64,000 bases of DNA, taken from contig NZ_CP116338.1 of the NCBI RefSeq assembly GCF_028198145.1, positions 2,170,001 through 2,234,000 on the forward strand, written 5' to 3'. The notes under the pieces are model-generated. The model worked only from the letters and a program-made list of their open reading frames with translations. It had not been told where the DNA came from and made no database searches. The position numbers and the translations under genes were made by a program. Below are positions 47,560 to 58,028 of this stretch, one piece after another (within the stretch, counting starts at the first letter, position 1; each line of letters begins with the position of its first letter). This stretch comes from Microbacterium sp. nov. GSS16 (GTDB lineage: Bacteria; Actinomycetota; Actinomycetes; Actinomycetales; Microbacteriaceae).

Positions 47560-47838
47560 ATGACCACAGGGCAGATGCAGCACGCGATCATCGTGATCGA
47601 CGACGACGACAGCATGCCCCTTGGGCACGACGAGGACATCGGTGATCTGAAGGTGCGCATCGAGGAAGCCGCCGCCCACAGTCGGTTCGTGGATTTCCGC
47701 ACCGCCGAGGGGGCGGAGGTCTCCGTCCTGCTCTCACCGCACAGTCGCGTGCGGATCGCCGTGCTGCCGCCGCGCCTCGAAGTGCTCGACATCGTGCAGG
47801 CCGGCGGGTTCGATGATCTGCCGGCCGATCTGCTCTAG
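47560..47838 (+). CDS. hypothetical protein, 92 residues
   Basis: Not recognised. MTTGQMQHAIIVIDDDD begins a small acidic protein with a central amphipathic helix (DLKVRIEEAAAHSRFVDF) and a C-terminal beta-rich part (EVSVLLSPHSRVRIAVLPPR). No transmembrane segment or metal motif is seen. Coding is supported by codon bias (G/C at third positions) and a -10 box at leaderless spacing. An internal ATG at 47575 is an alternative start. It is convergent with phr, 20 bases between stops. Confidence 0.6.
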   Translation: MTTGQMQHAIIVIDDDDSMPLGHDEDIGDLKVRIEEAAAHSRFVDFRTAEGAEVSVLLSPHSRVRIAVLPPRLEVLDIVQAGGFDDLPADLL

Positions 47839-47858
47839 CGTCCTCGACAGCGCGCGGG

Positions 47859-49196
47859 TCAGCGCGACCGGCGCATCTGCTCGTACGCGTCGAGTGCGGC
47901 CTTGCGCGTCTCGCCGAGATCGACGATGGGCTCCGCCGGGGCATCCCGAGCCCACTGGCTGACGTACAGGCCGTCGCGGTCGAACTTCTTCGCCTGCAGC
48001 TCGGGGTTGAACACGCGGAAGTACGGTGCGGCATCGGCGCCGGAACCGGCGACCCACTGCCAGTTGAACGGGTTGGAGGCGTCGTCGGCGTCGACCAGGG
48101 TGTCCCAGAACCACTCCTCCCCGCGTCGCCAGTCGACGAGCAGGTTCTTGATCAGGAACGACGCCGTCACCATCCGGATCCGGTTGTGCATGAAGCCGGT
48201 GTGCCAGAGCTCGCGCATCCCGGCATCCACCAGAGGGATGCCCGTCTCGCCGCGCTGCCACGCGGCCAGACGGGTCGGCTTGAGTCGGGGCCAGGGGAAA
48301 GCGTCGAACTCGGCGCGGATGTTGCGGGTGGCGAGCTGCGGGAAGTGGAAGAGCGTGTGCCACGCGAACTCCCGCCAGCCGATCTCGGAGAGGAATCGTC
48401 CTGAGCCCTCGTGTGCGGTCGCCGCGTGCCAGACGGTGAACGGGCTCAGCTCGCCCCACCGCAGCCGGGGCGACAGCAGCGACGTGACCCCGGCCGCCGG
48501 CTCGTCGCGGGCGGTGTCGTACTGCGCCAGGTCGTCGCGGAGGAACTCGCGCAGTCGTGCGCGCGCTGCCGGCTCGCCCGGCTCCCACATCTCCCGCAGA
48601 CCGCCGGCCCAGTCCGGTGCGGTGGGCAGCAGCGACCAGTCGTCGAGATCATCGGATGCCGGCGCGCGCGACGGCCCTTCGAGCTCGTGCGGCTCCGGTA
48701 GGGGAGCGCGCGGCGCGGGGAGGGCGAGGCAGGCGCGCCAGAACGGGGTGAACACGGAGAAGTGCGTGCCGCTCCCGGTGCGCACCGTCCACGGTTCGAA
48801 GAGGAGGGATGCGGCGAACGAGCGCACCTCGACCCCGTCGTCGCGGAGATCCGTCTTGATCTGCGTGTCGATCTCCCGCTGCGGACCGCCGTACCGGCGG
48901 TTCCAGAACACCGCACGGGCGCCCGTCTGCGTCACCAGCTCGGCGATGACGCGCGCAGCGGCGCCACGGCGCAGCACGAGCGAACCCCCGCGCTCCTCGA
49001 TCCGCTCGCGCAGCGACGCGAGAGAGTGGTGCAGCCACCAGCGCGCGGCGCCACCGAGCATCCGGAGCCCGGGCGACTCCTCGTCGAGGACGTACACGGC
49101 GATGATCGGCTCACCGCGGTCGATCGCCGCCCGCAGTGCGGGATTGTCGGCGAGGCGGAGGTCGTCGCGGAACCACACGATCGAGGGGGAGCTCAT
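47859..49196 (-). CDS. phr: deoxyribodipyrimidine photo-lyase
   Basis: 445 residues of the cryptochrome/photolyase family. The N-terminal antenna domain starts SSPSIVWFRDDLRLADNPAL; the FAD/DNA-binding domain has LRWGELSPFTVW, ETGIPLVDAGMRELWHTGF, MHNRIRMVTASFLIKNLLVD and DDASNPFNWQWVAGSG, matching class-I CPD photolyases, including the conserved Asn and Trp around FAD. It repairs UV pyrimidine dimers with blue light. ATG 49196 is preferred to GTG 49202. Confidence 0.93.
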   Translation of the reverse strand: MSSPSIVWFRDDLRLADNPALRAAIDRGEPIIAVYVLDEESPGLRMLGGAARWWLHHSLASLRERIEERGGSLVLRRGAAARVIAELVTQTGARAVFWNRRYGGPQREIDTQIKTDLRDDGVEVRSFAASLLFEPWTVRTGSGTHFSVFTPFWRACLALPAPRAPLPEPHELEGPSRAPASDDLDDWSLLPTAPDWAGGLREMWEPGEPAARARLREFLRDDLAQYDTARDEPAAGVTSLLSPRLRWGELSPFTVWHAATAHEGSGRFLSEIGWREFAWHTLFHFPQLATRNIRAEFDAFPWPRLKPTRLAAWQRGETGIPLVDAGMRELWHTGFMHNRIRMVTASFLIKNLLVDWRRGEEWFWDTLVDADDASNPFNWQWVAGSGADAAPYFRVFNPELQAKKFDRDGLYVSQWARDAPAEPIVDLGETRKAALDAYEQMRRSR

Positions 49197-49343
49197 GCGC
49201 ACAGCTTCTCAGACGTCGGCACGCCGACGGCACGCGTCGCACGGTTCGAGTCGGGGAGTCAACCCCCTACGACCGCGGCGAGCCATCGCCGTACTGTCGT
49301 CGTATCGGAGCTCGAGTGAGCTCCAGAACGGAAAGGAGCGGTC

Positions 49344-49511
49344 ATGAATCCTCTTCTCATCATCATCGCGGTGATCGCGATCATCCTGGCGATCACGGGT
49401 GGGCTCGTGCAGTCCCTGAACTTCCTGCTGTGGGTCGGACTGGTCCTTCTTGCGCTCGCGGTCATCGCGTGGCTCATCAGGGCGGTCTCGGGTCGTAACA
49501 CGAGCGTGTGA
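49344..49511 (+). CDS. small two-helix membrane protein, 55 residues
   Basis: Not recognised. The peptide begins MNPLLIIIAVIAIILAITGG and has two hydrophobic segments (residues 4-22 and 27-45), a short loop QSLNFLLW, and a basic C-terminus SGRNTSV. Start ATG 49344 has GAAAGGAG six bases upstream, close to consensus, and a strong terminator follows, which supports a real gene. Confidence 0.7.
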   Translation: MNPLLIIIAVIAIILAITGGLVQSLNFLLWVGLVLLALAVIAWLIRAVSGRNTSV

Positions 49512-49557
49512 CCTCCGACCCCGCGTCGATCGTCAACGGGTAAACGATCGACGCCCG

Positions 49558-49600
49558 GCCCCGGTGCGCAGAGCGGGCGCTCTCGCACCGGGGCTTTCCT
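49558..49600 (+). terminator. intrinsic terminator after the 55-residue membrane protein
   Basis: GCCCCGGTGCG (49558-49568) pairs with CGCACCGGGGC (49584-49594); TTTCCTGTGT follows. Confidence 0.85.
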
Positions 49601-49644
49601 GTGTCTGCACGCCCCCGGATGCGGGCCGCCGGGAGCCGGCGGCG

Positions 49645-49650
49645 TAGACT
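49645..49650 (+). promoter_or_regulatory. -10 box for the thrS leader transcript
   Basis: TAGACT ends seven bases before the ATG of the Thr-rich leader ORF at 49658, so the mRNA would start at or next to that codon. Confidence 0.55.
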
Positions 49651-49657
49651 TCAGCAC

Positions 49658-49726
49658 ATGGAATCCGCGTCGACCGCTCTCGTGACCTCTGTCACCGGTG
49701 TCGTCGCGCGAACTACGGACGCCTGA
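49658..49726 (+). CDS. putative Thr-rich leader peptide of thrS (22 codons)
   Basis: ATG 49658 opens a 22-residue frame whose last 14 residues are [14 protein letters not shown]. Five of 22 residues are Thr (positions 6, 10, 13, 19, 20), with two adjacent Thr codons (ACT ACG) three codons before the stop. The ATG sits at leaderless distance from a TAGACT box. Immediately after the stop lies a GC hairpin (GCAGG-CGC-GTTC-GCG-CCTGC, 49731-49751). The arrangement fits ribosome-mediated attenuation of threonyl-tRNA synthetase. No classic U-run is visible, so the exact mechanism is open. Confidence 0.55.
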   Translation: MESASTALVTSVTGVVARTTDA

Positions 49727-49730
49727 GCGG

Positions 49731-49751
49731 GCAGGGCGCGTTCGCGCCTGC
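49731..49751 (+). promoter_or_regulatory. hairpin between thrS leader ORF and thrS
   Basis: GCAGG(G)CGC-GTTC-GCGCCTGC folds into an eight-bp stem with one bulge, five bases after the leader stop codon. It is a candidate attenuator or translation-control element. Confidence 0.4.
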
Positions 49752-49791
49752 AGCTGAGTCGTCCACTTCCATCGTCTATCTGGAGAAACCC

Positions 49792-51804
49792 GTGTCAGAC
49801 ATCGCCCAGCCCCGTGCCGACCAGCGCGACGGCTTCGCCCTCTTCACCGATCGTGCCGTCATCGCCATGCGCGTGAACGGCGAGCTGAAGGATCTCGCCA
49901 TCACCGTCGCAGACGACGACGTCGTCGAGCCGGTCACCGTCGACAGCCCTGACGGGCTCGCCATTCTGCGCCACTCCACCGCGCACGTCCTGGCCCAGGC
50001 TGTGCAGCGCATCCGCCCGCAGTCGAACCTCGGGATCGGCCCGCCCATCACCGACGGCTTCTACTACGACTTCGGCGTCGACGAGCCCTTCACCCCGGAG
50101 GACCTCAAGGCCATCTCGAAGGAGATGCAGCGCATCATCCGCGAAGGGCAGCGCTTCACCCGCCGCGTCGTCACCGAGGACGAGGCCCGGGCCGAGATGG
50201 CCGATGAGCCGTTCAAGCTCGAGCTCATCGACCTCGCCGGTGGCCCCGGTTCGGGCGCTGACGCGGCCGAGGGGGCATCGGCCGAGATCGGCGCAGGCGA
50301 GCTGACGATCTACGACAACGTCACCAGAGACGGCGAGGTCGCCTGGAAGGATCTCTGCCGCGGTCCGCACGTGCCCAGCACGCGCATGGTCGGCAACGGC
50401 TGGGACCTCACTCGCGTCGCCGCCGCGTACTGGCGCGGCAGTGAGAAGAACCCGCAGCTGCAACGCATCTACGGCACGGCCTGGCCGTCGAAGGACGAGC
50501 TGCGCGCGTATCAGGAGCGTCTGGCCGAGGCCGAGCGCCGCGATCACCGCAAGCTCGGTGTCGAGATGGACCTGTTCTCATTCCCCGATGAGATCGGCTC
50601 GGGGCTCGCGGTGTTCCACCCCAAGGGCGGCATCATCCGCTACGAGATCGAGGAGAACCTGCGTCGACACCTGCTGCGCAACGGCTACGAGGTGGTGAAC
50701 AGTCCGCACATCACCAAAAAGGATCTGTTCATGACCTCCGGTCACCTGCAGACCTACGCCGACGGCATGTTCCCCCCGATGCATCTGGACGAGGCGCGCG
50801 ACGAAGAGGGGAACATCACCCGGCAGGGCCAGGACTACTACCTGAAGCCGATGAACTGCCCGTTCCACAACCTGATCTTCCGTTCGCGCGGGCGCAGCTA
50901 TCGCGAGCTCCCGCTGCGCATGGCGGAGTTCGGCACCGTGTACCGCTACGAGAAGAGCGGCACGCTCTCGGGCCTCACCCGCGTGCGAGGGCTCACGCAG
51001 GACGATGCGCACATCTACGTCACGCAGGACCAGGTGCGCGACGAGCTCGCGACCAATCTGAACCTCGTGCTCACCCTGCTGCGTGACTACGGTCTGAACG
51101 ACTTCTACCTCGAGCTGTCGACGAACGAAGAGGGCAACGACAAGTTCCTCGGTGAGCCCGAGCAGTGGACGACCGCGATCGACACCCTACGCGAGGTCGC
51201 CCTCGAGTCGGGCCTCGAGCTCGTCGCCGACCCCGGGGGAGCGGCGTTCTACGGCCCGAAGATCTCGGTGCAGGCGCGCGATGCGATCGGGCGCACCTGG
51301 CAGATGTCGACCATCCAGCTCGACTTCAATCAGCCCGAGCGGTTCGAGCTCGAGTACACCGGTCCCGATGGGCAGAAGCACCGGCCGGTGATGATCCACC
51401 GCGCACTGCTCGGCTCCGTCGAGCGGTTCTTCGCCATCCTGCTCGAGCACTACGCCGGAGACTTCCCGCTGTGGCTGGCTCCTGTGCAGGTGATGGGCGT
51501 GCCCGTCGCCGACCAGTACGCCGAGTACCTGGACGGCGTGATCGGTCAGCTTCGCGATGCCGGCGTGCGCGCCGACGTCGACCACTCCGACGACCGCATG
51601 CAGAAGAAGATCCGCAACCACACCACGGCGAAGGTGCCCGTGATCCTCATCGCGGGTGAGCAGGACCGCGCCGCAGGCACGGTCTCGTTCCGCTTCCGCG
51701 ACGGAACGCAGGAGAACGGCGTGCCGATCGCGGATGCCGTGTCGCGCATCCGCTCTGCGATCGCCGGCCACGCGCGCGTGATGACCTCTGAGGATCTGGT
51801 GTGA
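49792..51804 (+). CDS. thrS: threonine--tRNA ligase
   Basis: 670 residues. The N-terminal TGS-like domain (to about 65) is followed by the editing domain ([12 protein letters not shown]), the class-II catalytic core with [20 protein letters not shown] (zinc Cys and motif 2 region), and [20 protein letters not shown] (motif 3), then the anticodon-binding domain. The start is GTG 49792 behind TGGAGA. It has a possible Thr-attenuated leader and is coupled by GTGA to the HIT gene, as in mycobacteria. Confidence 0.97.
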   Translation: MSDIAQPRADQRDGFALFTDRAVIAMRVNGELKDLAITVADDDVVEPVTVDSPDGLAILRHSTAHVLAQAVQRIRPQSNLGIGPPITDGFYYDFGVDEPFTPEDLKAISKEMQRIIREGQRFTRRVVTEDEARAEMADEPFKLELIDLAGGPGSGADAAEGASAEIGAGELTIYDNVTRDGEVAWKDLCRGPHVPSTRMVGNGWDLTRVAAAYWRGSEKNPQLQRIYGTAWPSKDELRAYQERLAEAERRDHRKLGVEMDLFSFPDEIGSGLAVFHPKGGIIRYEIEENLRRHLLRNGYEVVNSPHITKKDLFMTSGHLQTYADGMFPPMHLDEARDEEGNITRQGQDYYLKPMNCPFHNLIFRSRGRSYRELPLRMAEFGTVYRYEKSGTLSGLTRVRGLTQDDAHIYVTQDQVRDELATNLNLVLTLLRDYGLNDFYLELSTNEEGNDKFLGEPEQWTTAIDTLREVALESGLELVADPGGAAFYGPKISVQARDAIGRTWQMSTIQLDFNQPERFELEYTGPDGQKHRPVMIHRALLGSVERFFAILLEHYAGDFPLWLAPVQVMGVPVADQYAEYLDGVIGQLRDAGVRADVDHSDDRMQKKIRNHTTAKVPVILIAGEQDRAAGTVSFRFRDGTQENGVPIADAVSRIRSAIAGHARVMTSEDLV

Positions 51805-52334
51805 CCGATCCCGAAGACGGCAGCCGGCTGATCGGGGTGCCCGATGAGTTCCAGCGGCTGTGGACTCCGCACCGGATGGCCTACATCCAGGCGGGGCCCC
51901 AGCCGCTGCGCGACGAGTGCCCGTTCTGTGAGGCGCCGAAGCATCCGGACGAGGAGCGGCTGATCGTCGCTCGCGGCGAGACCGCGTTCGTCGTGCTGAA
52001 CCTGTTCCCGTACAACTCGGGTCACCTGCTCGTCTGCCCGTACCGTCACATCGGCACCTACGACCAGGCCACCGCCGAAGAGGTCGCCGAGATCGGTGCG
52101 CTCACGCAGACGGGCATGCGGGTGCTGCGCGAGGTCTCGCGCTGCGACGGGTTCAATCTGGGCATGAACCAGGGGGAGGTCGCCGGGGCGGGCGTCGCCG
52201 CCCACCTGCACCAGCACATCGTGCCTCGGTGGGCGACCGACGCCAACTTCTTCCCGATCATCGCGAAGACGAAAGCGCTGCCGCAGCTGCTCGACGAGAT
52301 CCGCGAGGCCGTCGCGAACGCCTGGCCGCACTGA
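51801..52334 (+). CDS. HIT family protein (Ap4A phosphorylase-type)
   Basis: 177 residues. The histidine triad is [12 protein letters not shown], preceded by [12 protein letters not shown] and an N-terminal zinc-like [12 protein letters not shown]. The gene following thrS in M. tuberculosis (Rv2613c) is a diadenosine tetraphosphate phosphorylase of this family; the same activity is inferred here. Disposal of Ap4A, a by-product of aminoacyl-tRNA synthetases, would fit coupling to thrS. The gene overlaps thrS by four bases. Confidence 0.9.
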   Translation: MTDPEDGSRLIGVPDEFQRLWTPHRMAYIQAGPQPLRDECPFCEAPKHPDEERLIVARGETAFVVLNLFPYNSGHLLVCPYRHIGTYDQATAEEVAEIGALTQTGMRVLREVSRCDGFNLGMNQGEVAGAGVAAHLHQHIVPRWATDANFFPIIAKTKALPQLLDEIREAVANAWPH

Positions 52335-52383
52335 GCCCGCCGAGGCGCTGAGCCCGCTCAGGCGTTGAGCCTGCCGAGCGTCA
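52335..52383. repeat. degenerate interspersed repeat at the HIT/pdxY convergent junction
   Basis: Three CTGAGCC-type units (GCCCGCCGAGGCGCTGAGCC, GCTCAGGCG, TTGAGCCTGCCGAGCGTCA) fill the gap. The last TCA is the pdxY stop codon, as at 12654 and 16334. Confidence 0.5.
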
Positions 52384-53232
52384 GCGCACCTGGCGTGCGG
52401 TGAACTGCATGCGCGGGTTGGCGTAGGCCTCCTGCGACTCGACGAGACGCAGCTCCCGGTCTCCCGATTCGAGGGTGTTCTGCAGCAGGTCGAACACGCT
52501 CGACACCGTGCGCTCCAGAGCGAGCTTCGCGTCGCCGGTAGACGTGTAATGCGCGGTGAACAGCGCCGCGGTCACATCGCCGGAGCCGTTGGCCTTCATC
52601 GGCAGATGCGGGGTGGCGACCAGCCACGCCCCGGTGGCGTCGGCGACGAGCATCTCGATCGTGCCCTGCTCCCGGTCGGGCCGCTCGACGGAGGTCACGA
52701 GCACGGTCGACGGCCCCATCGCCATCGCGGCGTCGACCGACGCGAGCGTGGACTCGAGGTCCGACGGCTCGGTGCCGGTGAGGAAGCCCAGCTCGAACTG
52801 GTTCGGCGTGATGATGTCGGCGACCGGCACGACCCTGTCACGCAGCAGCACGGGGATCGCCGGCGCGACGAAGCATCCCGACTTCGCGTTTCCCATCACG
52901 GGGTCGCATGCGTACACGGCATCCGGATTGGCTGCCTTCACCCTGGCGACGGCGTCGATGATGACGTCGGCGATGCCCTCGCCGCCCTGATAGCCGCTGA
53001 GCACCGCGTCGATCTGACCGAATACGCCGCGCTCCTCGATGCCGGTGACGACCTCGCGCACGTCGGACGGATCGATCATCGGTCCGCGCCACGCGCCGTA
53101 GCCGGTGTGGTTCGAGAAGTTCACCGTGTACACCGGCAGCACGTCGACGCCGAGTCGCTGCAGCGGGAAGACGGCGGCGGAGTTTCCGACGTGGCCGTGC
53201 GCGACGGCCGACTGGATCGAGAGGATCTTCAT
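52381..53232 (-). CDS. pdxY: pyridoxal kinase
   Basis: 283 residues of the PfkB/ribokinase-like pyridoxal kinase family. Motifs are QSAVAHGHVGNSAAVFPLQR, VLSGYQGG, VYACDPVMGN, ITPNQFELGFLTG and the catalytic NGSGDVTAALF. It phosphorylates pyridoxal to PLP (salvage). Directly upstream is pdxR, and divergently pdxST, so de novo synthesis, salvage and control of vitamin B6 are grouped. Confidence 0.95.
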   Translation of the reverse strand: MKILSIQSAVAHGHVGNSAAVFPLQRLGVDVLPVYTVNFSNHTGYGAWRGPMIDPSDVREVVTGIEERGVFGQIDAVLSGYQGGEGIADVIIDAVARVKAANPDAVYACDPVMGNAKSGCFVAPAIPVLLRDRVVPVADIITPNQFELGFLTGTEPSDLESTLASVDAAMAMGPSTVLVTSVERPDREQGTIEMLVADATGAWLVATPHLPMKANGSGDVTAALFTAHYTSTGDAKLALERTVSSVFDLLQNTLESGDRELRLVESQEAYANPRMQFTARQVR

Positions 53233-53236
53233 CCTG

Positions 53237-54547
53237 TCATCCTCTCACTGCCGCCGCGGTGAGATCGTCGACGAGGCGGGCGGCCTCGGCATCCGACAGA
53301 TCGTGCACGGTGAGGCGCAGGTGCCGCGACGGACCGGCCGTCTCGTCGAGCAGGAACTCGTCGCCGGGGCGGGCGAGCCAGCCGCGGCGCATCAGGCTCT
53401 CGGCGGCCGCGCGCGCTGTCGTCTCGAGCTGCACCCACAGGCTGAGCCCGTCGGTCGACACAGTCGGGATGCCGCGCGCCTCGAGCGCCGCGGCGAAGGA
53501 GGCGTTGCGGTCGGCGTAGTGCTCGGCGGCGCCGGCGATCTGCGCTCGGACGCCGTCGTCGGTGAGCTGGGCGTGCGCGAGCCGCTGGAGAAGGTGACTC
53601 ACCCAGGTCGTGCCGGGGCTGAGACGCATCGCGAGTCGCTCGGCGGTGGTGGGATCCGTGCCGGCGAGAGCCAGGCACATATCCGGCCCGAGGAACTTCG
53701 ACACCGAGCGGATGAGCGCGTACCGGCGATGCGTCGTCGAGATCAGCGAGGCGTACGGGTGCGGTGAGAGCAGCGAGAAGTGGTCGTCTTCGATGATCAG
53801 CACGTAGGGATGATCGGCGAGCAGCTCGCGCAGGGCCGCAGCGCGTTCGGGGGAGAGGCTTACCCCGGTCGGATTCTGCGCGCGGGGCGTGCTGATCACG
53901 GCGCGCACGCCGGCGTCGAGAGCAGCCCGCAGTCCGTCGACCGTCATGCCCTGATCGTCGACGGCGACCGGCACGGCGCGATAGCCGCCGAGACGCACCG
54001 TGTGGATGCTGGAGAGGAAGCACGGGTCCTCCAGCGCCACAGCGTCATCGCGCGTGAGCGCCTGGGCGAGCAGCCGTTCGACAGCATCGACGGCGCCGCT
54101 GGTGACGACGACATGCAGGTCGTCGCGGGGCAGGTCGGCCAGCATCCACTCCCGCGTCCACTGCTCGAGACCGGCGTCGATCACGGGCTCGCCGTACAGC
54201 ACGGGGCGGCCGACGATGCGTCCCAGCGCGGGGGTGGGATCCGGGATGAGCGCGGGATCGGGGTTTCCGGATGCCACGTCGCGCAGCACCGTGTCGGCCA
54301 CGCCCTCCTGAGCGACGGGCGCACCGCCGGCGATCACGGTGCCCGCGCGACCGCGCGAGACGACGAGTCCGGCCTGCGCGAGCTGGCGGTAGGCGGACAC
54401 GGCGGTGTTGCGGTTCACCCCCAGGGTCGTCGCCAGTTCGCGCACCGGCGGCAGGGGATCGCCCGCCCGGAGCGTGCCGCGCTCGCGCAGAGCGCGAACG
54501 CTGTCGGCTATCTCGGCCGCCGAGGTGCCGGTGATCATCGCGTCCAT
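53237..54547 (-). CDS. pdxR: PdxR-like MocR/GntR family regulator with aminotransferase domain
   Basis: 436 residues. The GntR winged helix (residues about 1-75: [20 protein letters not shown]) is fused to an aminotransferase-like domain with the PLP lysine in [15 protein letters not shown] and the [14 protein letters not shown] segment. In Corynebacterium and Listeria PdxR activates pdxST and senses PLP. Located divergent to pdxS. A TAGAAT -10 box (minus strand, 54560-54555) lies seven bases before its ATG, indicating leaderless transcription. Confidence 0.92.
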   Translation of the reverse strand: MDAMITGTSAAEIADSVRALRERGTLRAGDPLPPVRELATTLGVNRNTAVSAYRQLAQAGLVVSRGRAGTVIAGGAPVAQEGVADTVLRDVASGNPDPALIPDPTPALGRIVGRPVLYGEPVIDAGLEQWTREWMLADLPRDDLHVVVTSGAVDAVERLLAQALTRDDAVALEDPCFLSSIHTVRLGGYRAVPVAVDDQGMTVDGLRAALDAGVRAVISTPRAQNPTGVSLSPERAAALRELLADHPYVLIIEDDHFSLLSPHPYASLISTTHRRYALIRSVSKFLGPDMCLALAGTDPTTAERLAMRLSPGTTWVSHLLQRLAHAQLTDDGVRAQIAGAAEHYADRNASFAAALEARGIPTVSTDGLSLWVQLETTARAAAESLMRRGWLARPGDEFLLDETAGPSRHLRLTVHDLSDAEAARLVDDLTAAAVRG

Positions 54548-54554
54548 CGTCCCG

Positions 54555-54560
54555 ATTCTA
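54555..54560 (-). promoter_or_regulatory. -10 box for leaderless pdxR transcript
   Basis: TAGAAT on the minus strand, seven bases before the pdxR ATG at 54547. Confidence 0.55.
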
Positions 54561-54571
54561 TGGTGCTATCG

Positions 54572-54587
54572 TTTGGCATAGGCCAAA
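54572..54587 (+). promoter_or_regulatory. inverted repeat in the pdxR-pdxS intergenic region
   Basis: TTTGGC-ATAG-GCCAAA is a perfect six-bp dyad in the 68-base divergent gap. It is a candidate PdxR operator or part of one. Confidence 0.5.
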
Positions 54588-54615
54588 GTGCGGATTGTCA
54601 CAACAAGGAGTGATC

Positions 54616-55514
<899 letters not shown>

Positions 55515-55518
<4 letters not shown>

Positions 55519-56108
55519 CGATGCCTCGCGTCGGGGTGCTCGCACTGCAGGGCGACGTGCGCGAGCACGCCGCCGTGCTCGAGCGCCTCGGCGCGGACGT
55601 GGTGCGGGTGCGCCGACCCGCGGAGTTCGCCTCCGTCGACGGCCTCGTGATCCCCGGCGGCGAGTCCAGCGTCATCGACAAGCTCGCCCGCATGTTCGGC
55701 CTCGCCGACCCGATCCGTACGGCGATCCGCGAGGGCATGCCGGTGTTCGGCACCTGCGCGGGACTGATCCTGCTGGCTGATCGACTGGTCGATGCGATCG
55801 ACGGACAGCAGACCTTCGGCGGCCTCGATGTGACGGTGCGGCGCAACGCCTTCGGGCGGCAGGTCGACTCGTTCGAGGGACCGGTCCGAGTGCCGGCGCT
55901 GGGGGTCGAGCCGGTGCACGCGGCGTTCATCCGCGGGCCGGTCGTCGAGACGGTGGAACCGGATGCCACCGTGCTGGCGTCACTCGACGACGGCACCGTC
56001 GTCGCCGTCGAGCAGGGGAACCTGCTCGGAATCAGCTTCCACCCCGAGATCTCGGGCGAGACGCGATTTCACGAGCGCTTCCTGAACCGCGTCGCGGCGC
56101 GGGCCTGA
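55515..56108 (+). CDS. pdxT: pyridoxal 5'-phosphate synthase glutaminase subunit PdxT
   Basis: 197 residues. It is a class-I glutaminase that supplies ammonia to PdxS. Unlike the GatD-like protein in this window, the catalytic residues are intact: nucleophile Cys in [13 protein letters not shown] and His-Glu in [10 protein letters not shown]; the family N-terminus [13 protein letters not shown] and [10 protein letters not shown] are present. GTG 55515 (overlapping the pdxS stop) or ATG 55521 may start translation. Confidence 0.95.
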
Positions 56109-56151
56109 CACGCGACGGCCCGCGTGGCCAGGCCACCGGACGACGCCTTGA

Positions 56152-56157
56152 TAGCGT
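56152..56157 (+). promoter_or_regulatory. -10 box for leaderless DUF402 gene transcript
   Basis: TAGCGT ends six bases before the ATG at 56164. Confidence 0.55.
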
Positions 56158-56163
56158 GACGGG

Positions 56164-57045
56164 ATGAGACTGCCGCTCGGAAGCACCAGCGTCAGCGCGA
56201 GCGGCGGCACGGTCGAACTCGTCGGCCGCAGGGGGCTCGCCTGGACGATGCTCGCCGATCGAGCGTGCTCCCTCGACGACGCGATCGGGCTTCTCGAGCA
56301 TCCGCTGCACGACGGAGCGCACGCGGATGACGCTCTGCTGTCTGCTGTGCCGTCCGCCGGCAAGACCGCCCCGCGCTTCACACCCGGCCAGATCATTCTG
56401 TGGAGATACGGTCGCACCATCGAGGCGGCCCGTGTCGTGCGGGACGATCCGCGTGGTCTGGTCACGTGGATCCCGACCGGATCGGCGCGCCTCGATCCGG
56501 TGCCCGTCGCGGGGGAGCACGTGAGAGACGTGCCGCTCGAGGAGCGGTTCCGCTCGCCGTGGCGGATCCGGGAGTCGGCGTGGACGGGACCCGGGCTGCT
56601 GCGCGCAGCCCCGACCGGACGGCCGTGGTCGGTGTGGTTCTTCCGCACCCCCGATGGGGCGCCCGCCGGCACCTACATCAACCTCGAGCTGCCGCACCGA
56701 CGGCTCGGGGGCGATGTTGCGCAGGTGTTCACGCGCGACCTCGTGCTCGACCTCTGGGTGGATGCCGAGCATCCGGGAGCCGAGGACGTCTGGCTGAAGG
56801 ATGCCGACGAACTCGCCGCGAACGTCGCGCAGGGGAGGTTCACCTCAGCACAGGCCGATGCGGTGCGCCGGATCGCCGATCTGGCTGCGGAGGAGCTGCT
56901 GGAAGCGGAAGGATCGTGGCCGCTCGGCGAGGACTGGACGGGATGGACGGCGGATCAGGCGATGGATGAGCCGGTCGCCCTGCCCGAATCCGGCATCATC
57001 GCGGCGCACCGGCGTCGGTCGGGCGACACGAGCCTCGCGGTCTGA
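56164..57045 (+). CDS. DUF402 (FomD-like) domain protein
   Basis: 293 residues. The C-terminal part has the DUF402 pattern: [47 protein letters not shown], and [20 protein letters not shown]. Family members include the nucleotide-ester hydrolase FomD and Ntdp-type nucleoside phosphatases, whose metal is bound by the Asp/Lys-rich C-terminal motif. The N-terminal 60 residues are distinct. The cellular role is unknown. It is a separate leaderless unit after pdxT. Confidence 0.75.
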   Translation: MRLPLGSTSVSASGGTVELVGRRGLAWTMLADRACSLDDAIGLLEHPLHDGAHADDALLSAVPSAGKTAPRFTPGQIILWRYGRTIEAARVVRDDPRGLVTWIPTGSARLDPVPVAGEHVRDVPLEERFRSPWRIRESAWTGPGLLRAAPTGRPWSVWFFRTPDGAPAGTYINLELPHRRLGGDVAQVFTRDLVLDLWVDAEHPGAEDVWLKDADELAANVAQGRFTSAQADAVRRIADLAAEELLEAEGSWPLGEDWTGWTADQAMDEPVALPESGIIAAHRRRSGDTSLAV

Positions 57046-57136
57046 CTCACCCGGCAGGTGCCGCGAACCGTGCGGCCGCATCGTGGGAGCGCATCAGGCG
57101 GCCGCGGTGCACGCGGACCGGAGGGCAAGGGTTCGA

Positions 57137-57142
57137 TAGAAT
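57137..57142 (+). promoter_or_regulatory. -10 box of yebC
   Basis: TAGAAT, 50 bases upstream of the yebC ATG; the resulting leader contains GCGGAGACAT before the start. Confidence 0.5.
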
Positions 57143-57191
57143 GGACGACGCCCTGGAGGCGACTCCGGGCGCAGACGACGAGCGGAGACAT

Positions 57192-57956
57192 ATGTCCGGG
57201 CATTCCAAGTGGGCCACGACCAAGCACAAGAAGGCCGTCATCGACGCCCGTCGCGCCAAGTCGTGGGCGAAGCTCATCAAGAACATCGAGGTCGCCGCGA
57301 AGCTCGGCGGAGCCGACCAGGCGGGCAACCCGACGCTCTTCGACGCCGTGCTCAAGGCGAAGAAGATGTCGGTCCCGAAAGACAACATCGACCGCGCGGT
57401 CAAGCGCGGCGCCGGCATCGGCGGTGAGGCTGTCGAGTACACCTCGATCATGTACGAGGGCTACGGACCCAACGGCGTCGCCCTGATGATCGAGTGTCTG
57501 ACCGACAACAAGAACCGTGCTGCCGCCGAGGTGCGCACGGCTCTCACGCGCAACGGAGGAACGCTCGCCGATCCCGGATCGGTCGCCTACAACTTCACCC
57601 GCAAGGGCGTCATCGTGGTAGGCGGAGAGGGCACCACCGAGGACGACGTCATGATGGCGGCGCTCGAGGCGGGTGCTGAGGAGGTCGAGCCGCACGCCGA
57701 TGGCTTCCAGGTGATCGCCGAGGCGACCGACCTGGTGGCGGTGCGCACCGGTCTGCAGGATGCGGGCATCGACTACGACTCCGCTGACGTCGAGTTCGTT
57801 CCCAACCTCAAGGTCGAGATCGATGCAGACACGGCGCGCAAGGTGTTCCGCCTCATCGACGCGCTCGAAGACAGCGATGACGTGCAGAACGTGTTCGCGA
57901 ACTTCGACCTGACCCCCGAGGTGCAGGCGGAGCTCGAGAACGACGACGAGGAGTAA
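57192..57956 (+). CDS. yebC: YebC/PmpR family protein
   Basis: 254 residues, typical length, N-terminus [20 protein letters not shown]. The family was annotated as DNA-binding regulators and more recently as ribosome-associated factors helping translation of proline stretches; which applies here is unknown. ATG 57192 chosen by homology and GGAG upstream. It precedes ruvCAB as in many bacteria and is separated from ruvC by a terminator. Confidence 0.95.
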   Translation: MSGHSKWATTKHKKAVIDARRAKSWAKLIKNIEVAAKLGGADQAGNPTLFDAVLKAKKMSVPKDNIDRAVKRGAGIGGEAVEYTSIMYEGYGPNGVALMIECLTDNKNRAAAEVRTALTRNGGTLADPGSVAYNFTRKGVIVVGGEGTTEDDVMMAALEAGAEEVEPHADGFQVIAEATDLVAVRTGLQDAGIDYDSADVEFVPNLKVEIDADTARKVFRLIDALEDSDDVQNVFANFDLTPEVQAELENDDEE

Positions 57957-57987
57957 TCCGTCGGCAGGGTCAGGGACCCAGGCGGAG

Positions 57988-58018
57988 GGCCCCGGGCGCG
58001 CCTGCGCTCGGGGCCTTC
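57988..58018 (+). terminator. intrinsic terminator after yebC
   Basis: GGCCCCGGGCG (57988-57998) pairs with CGCTCGGGGCC (58005-58015), one G-T pair; TTCC follows. A GGGTCCCTGA-type repeat remnant lies just before it (57966-57982, inverted). Confidence 0.8.
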
Positions 58019-58028
58019 CGCGTGCTCC

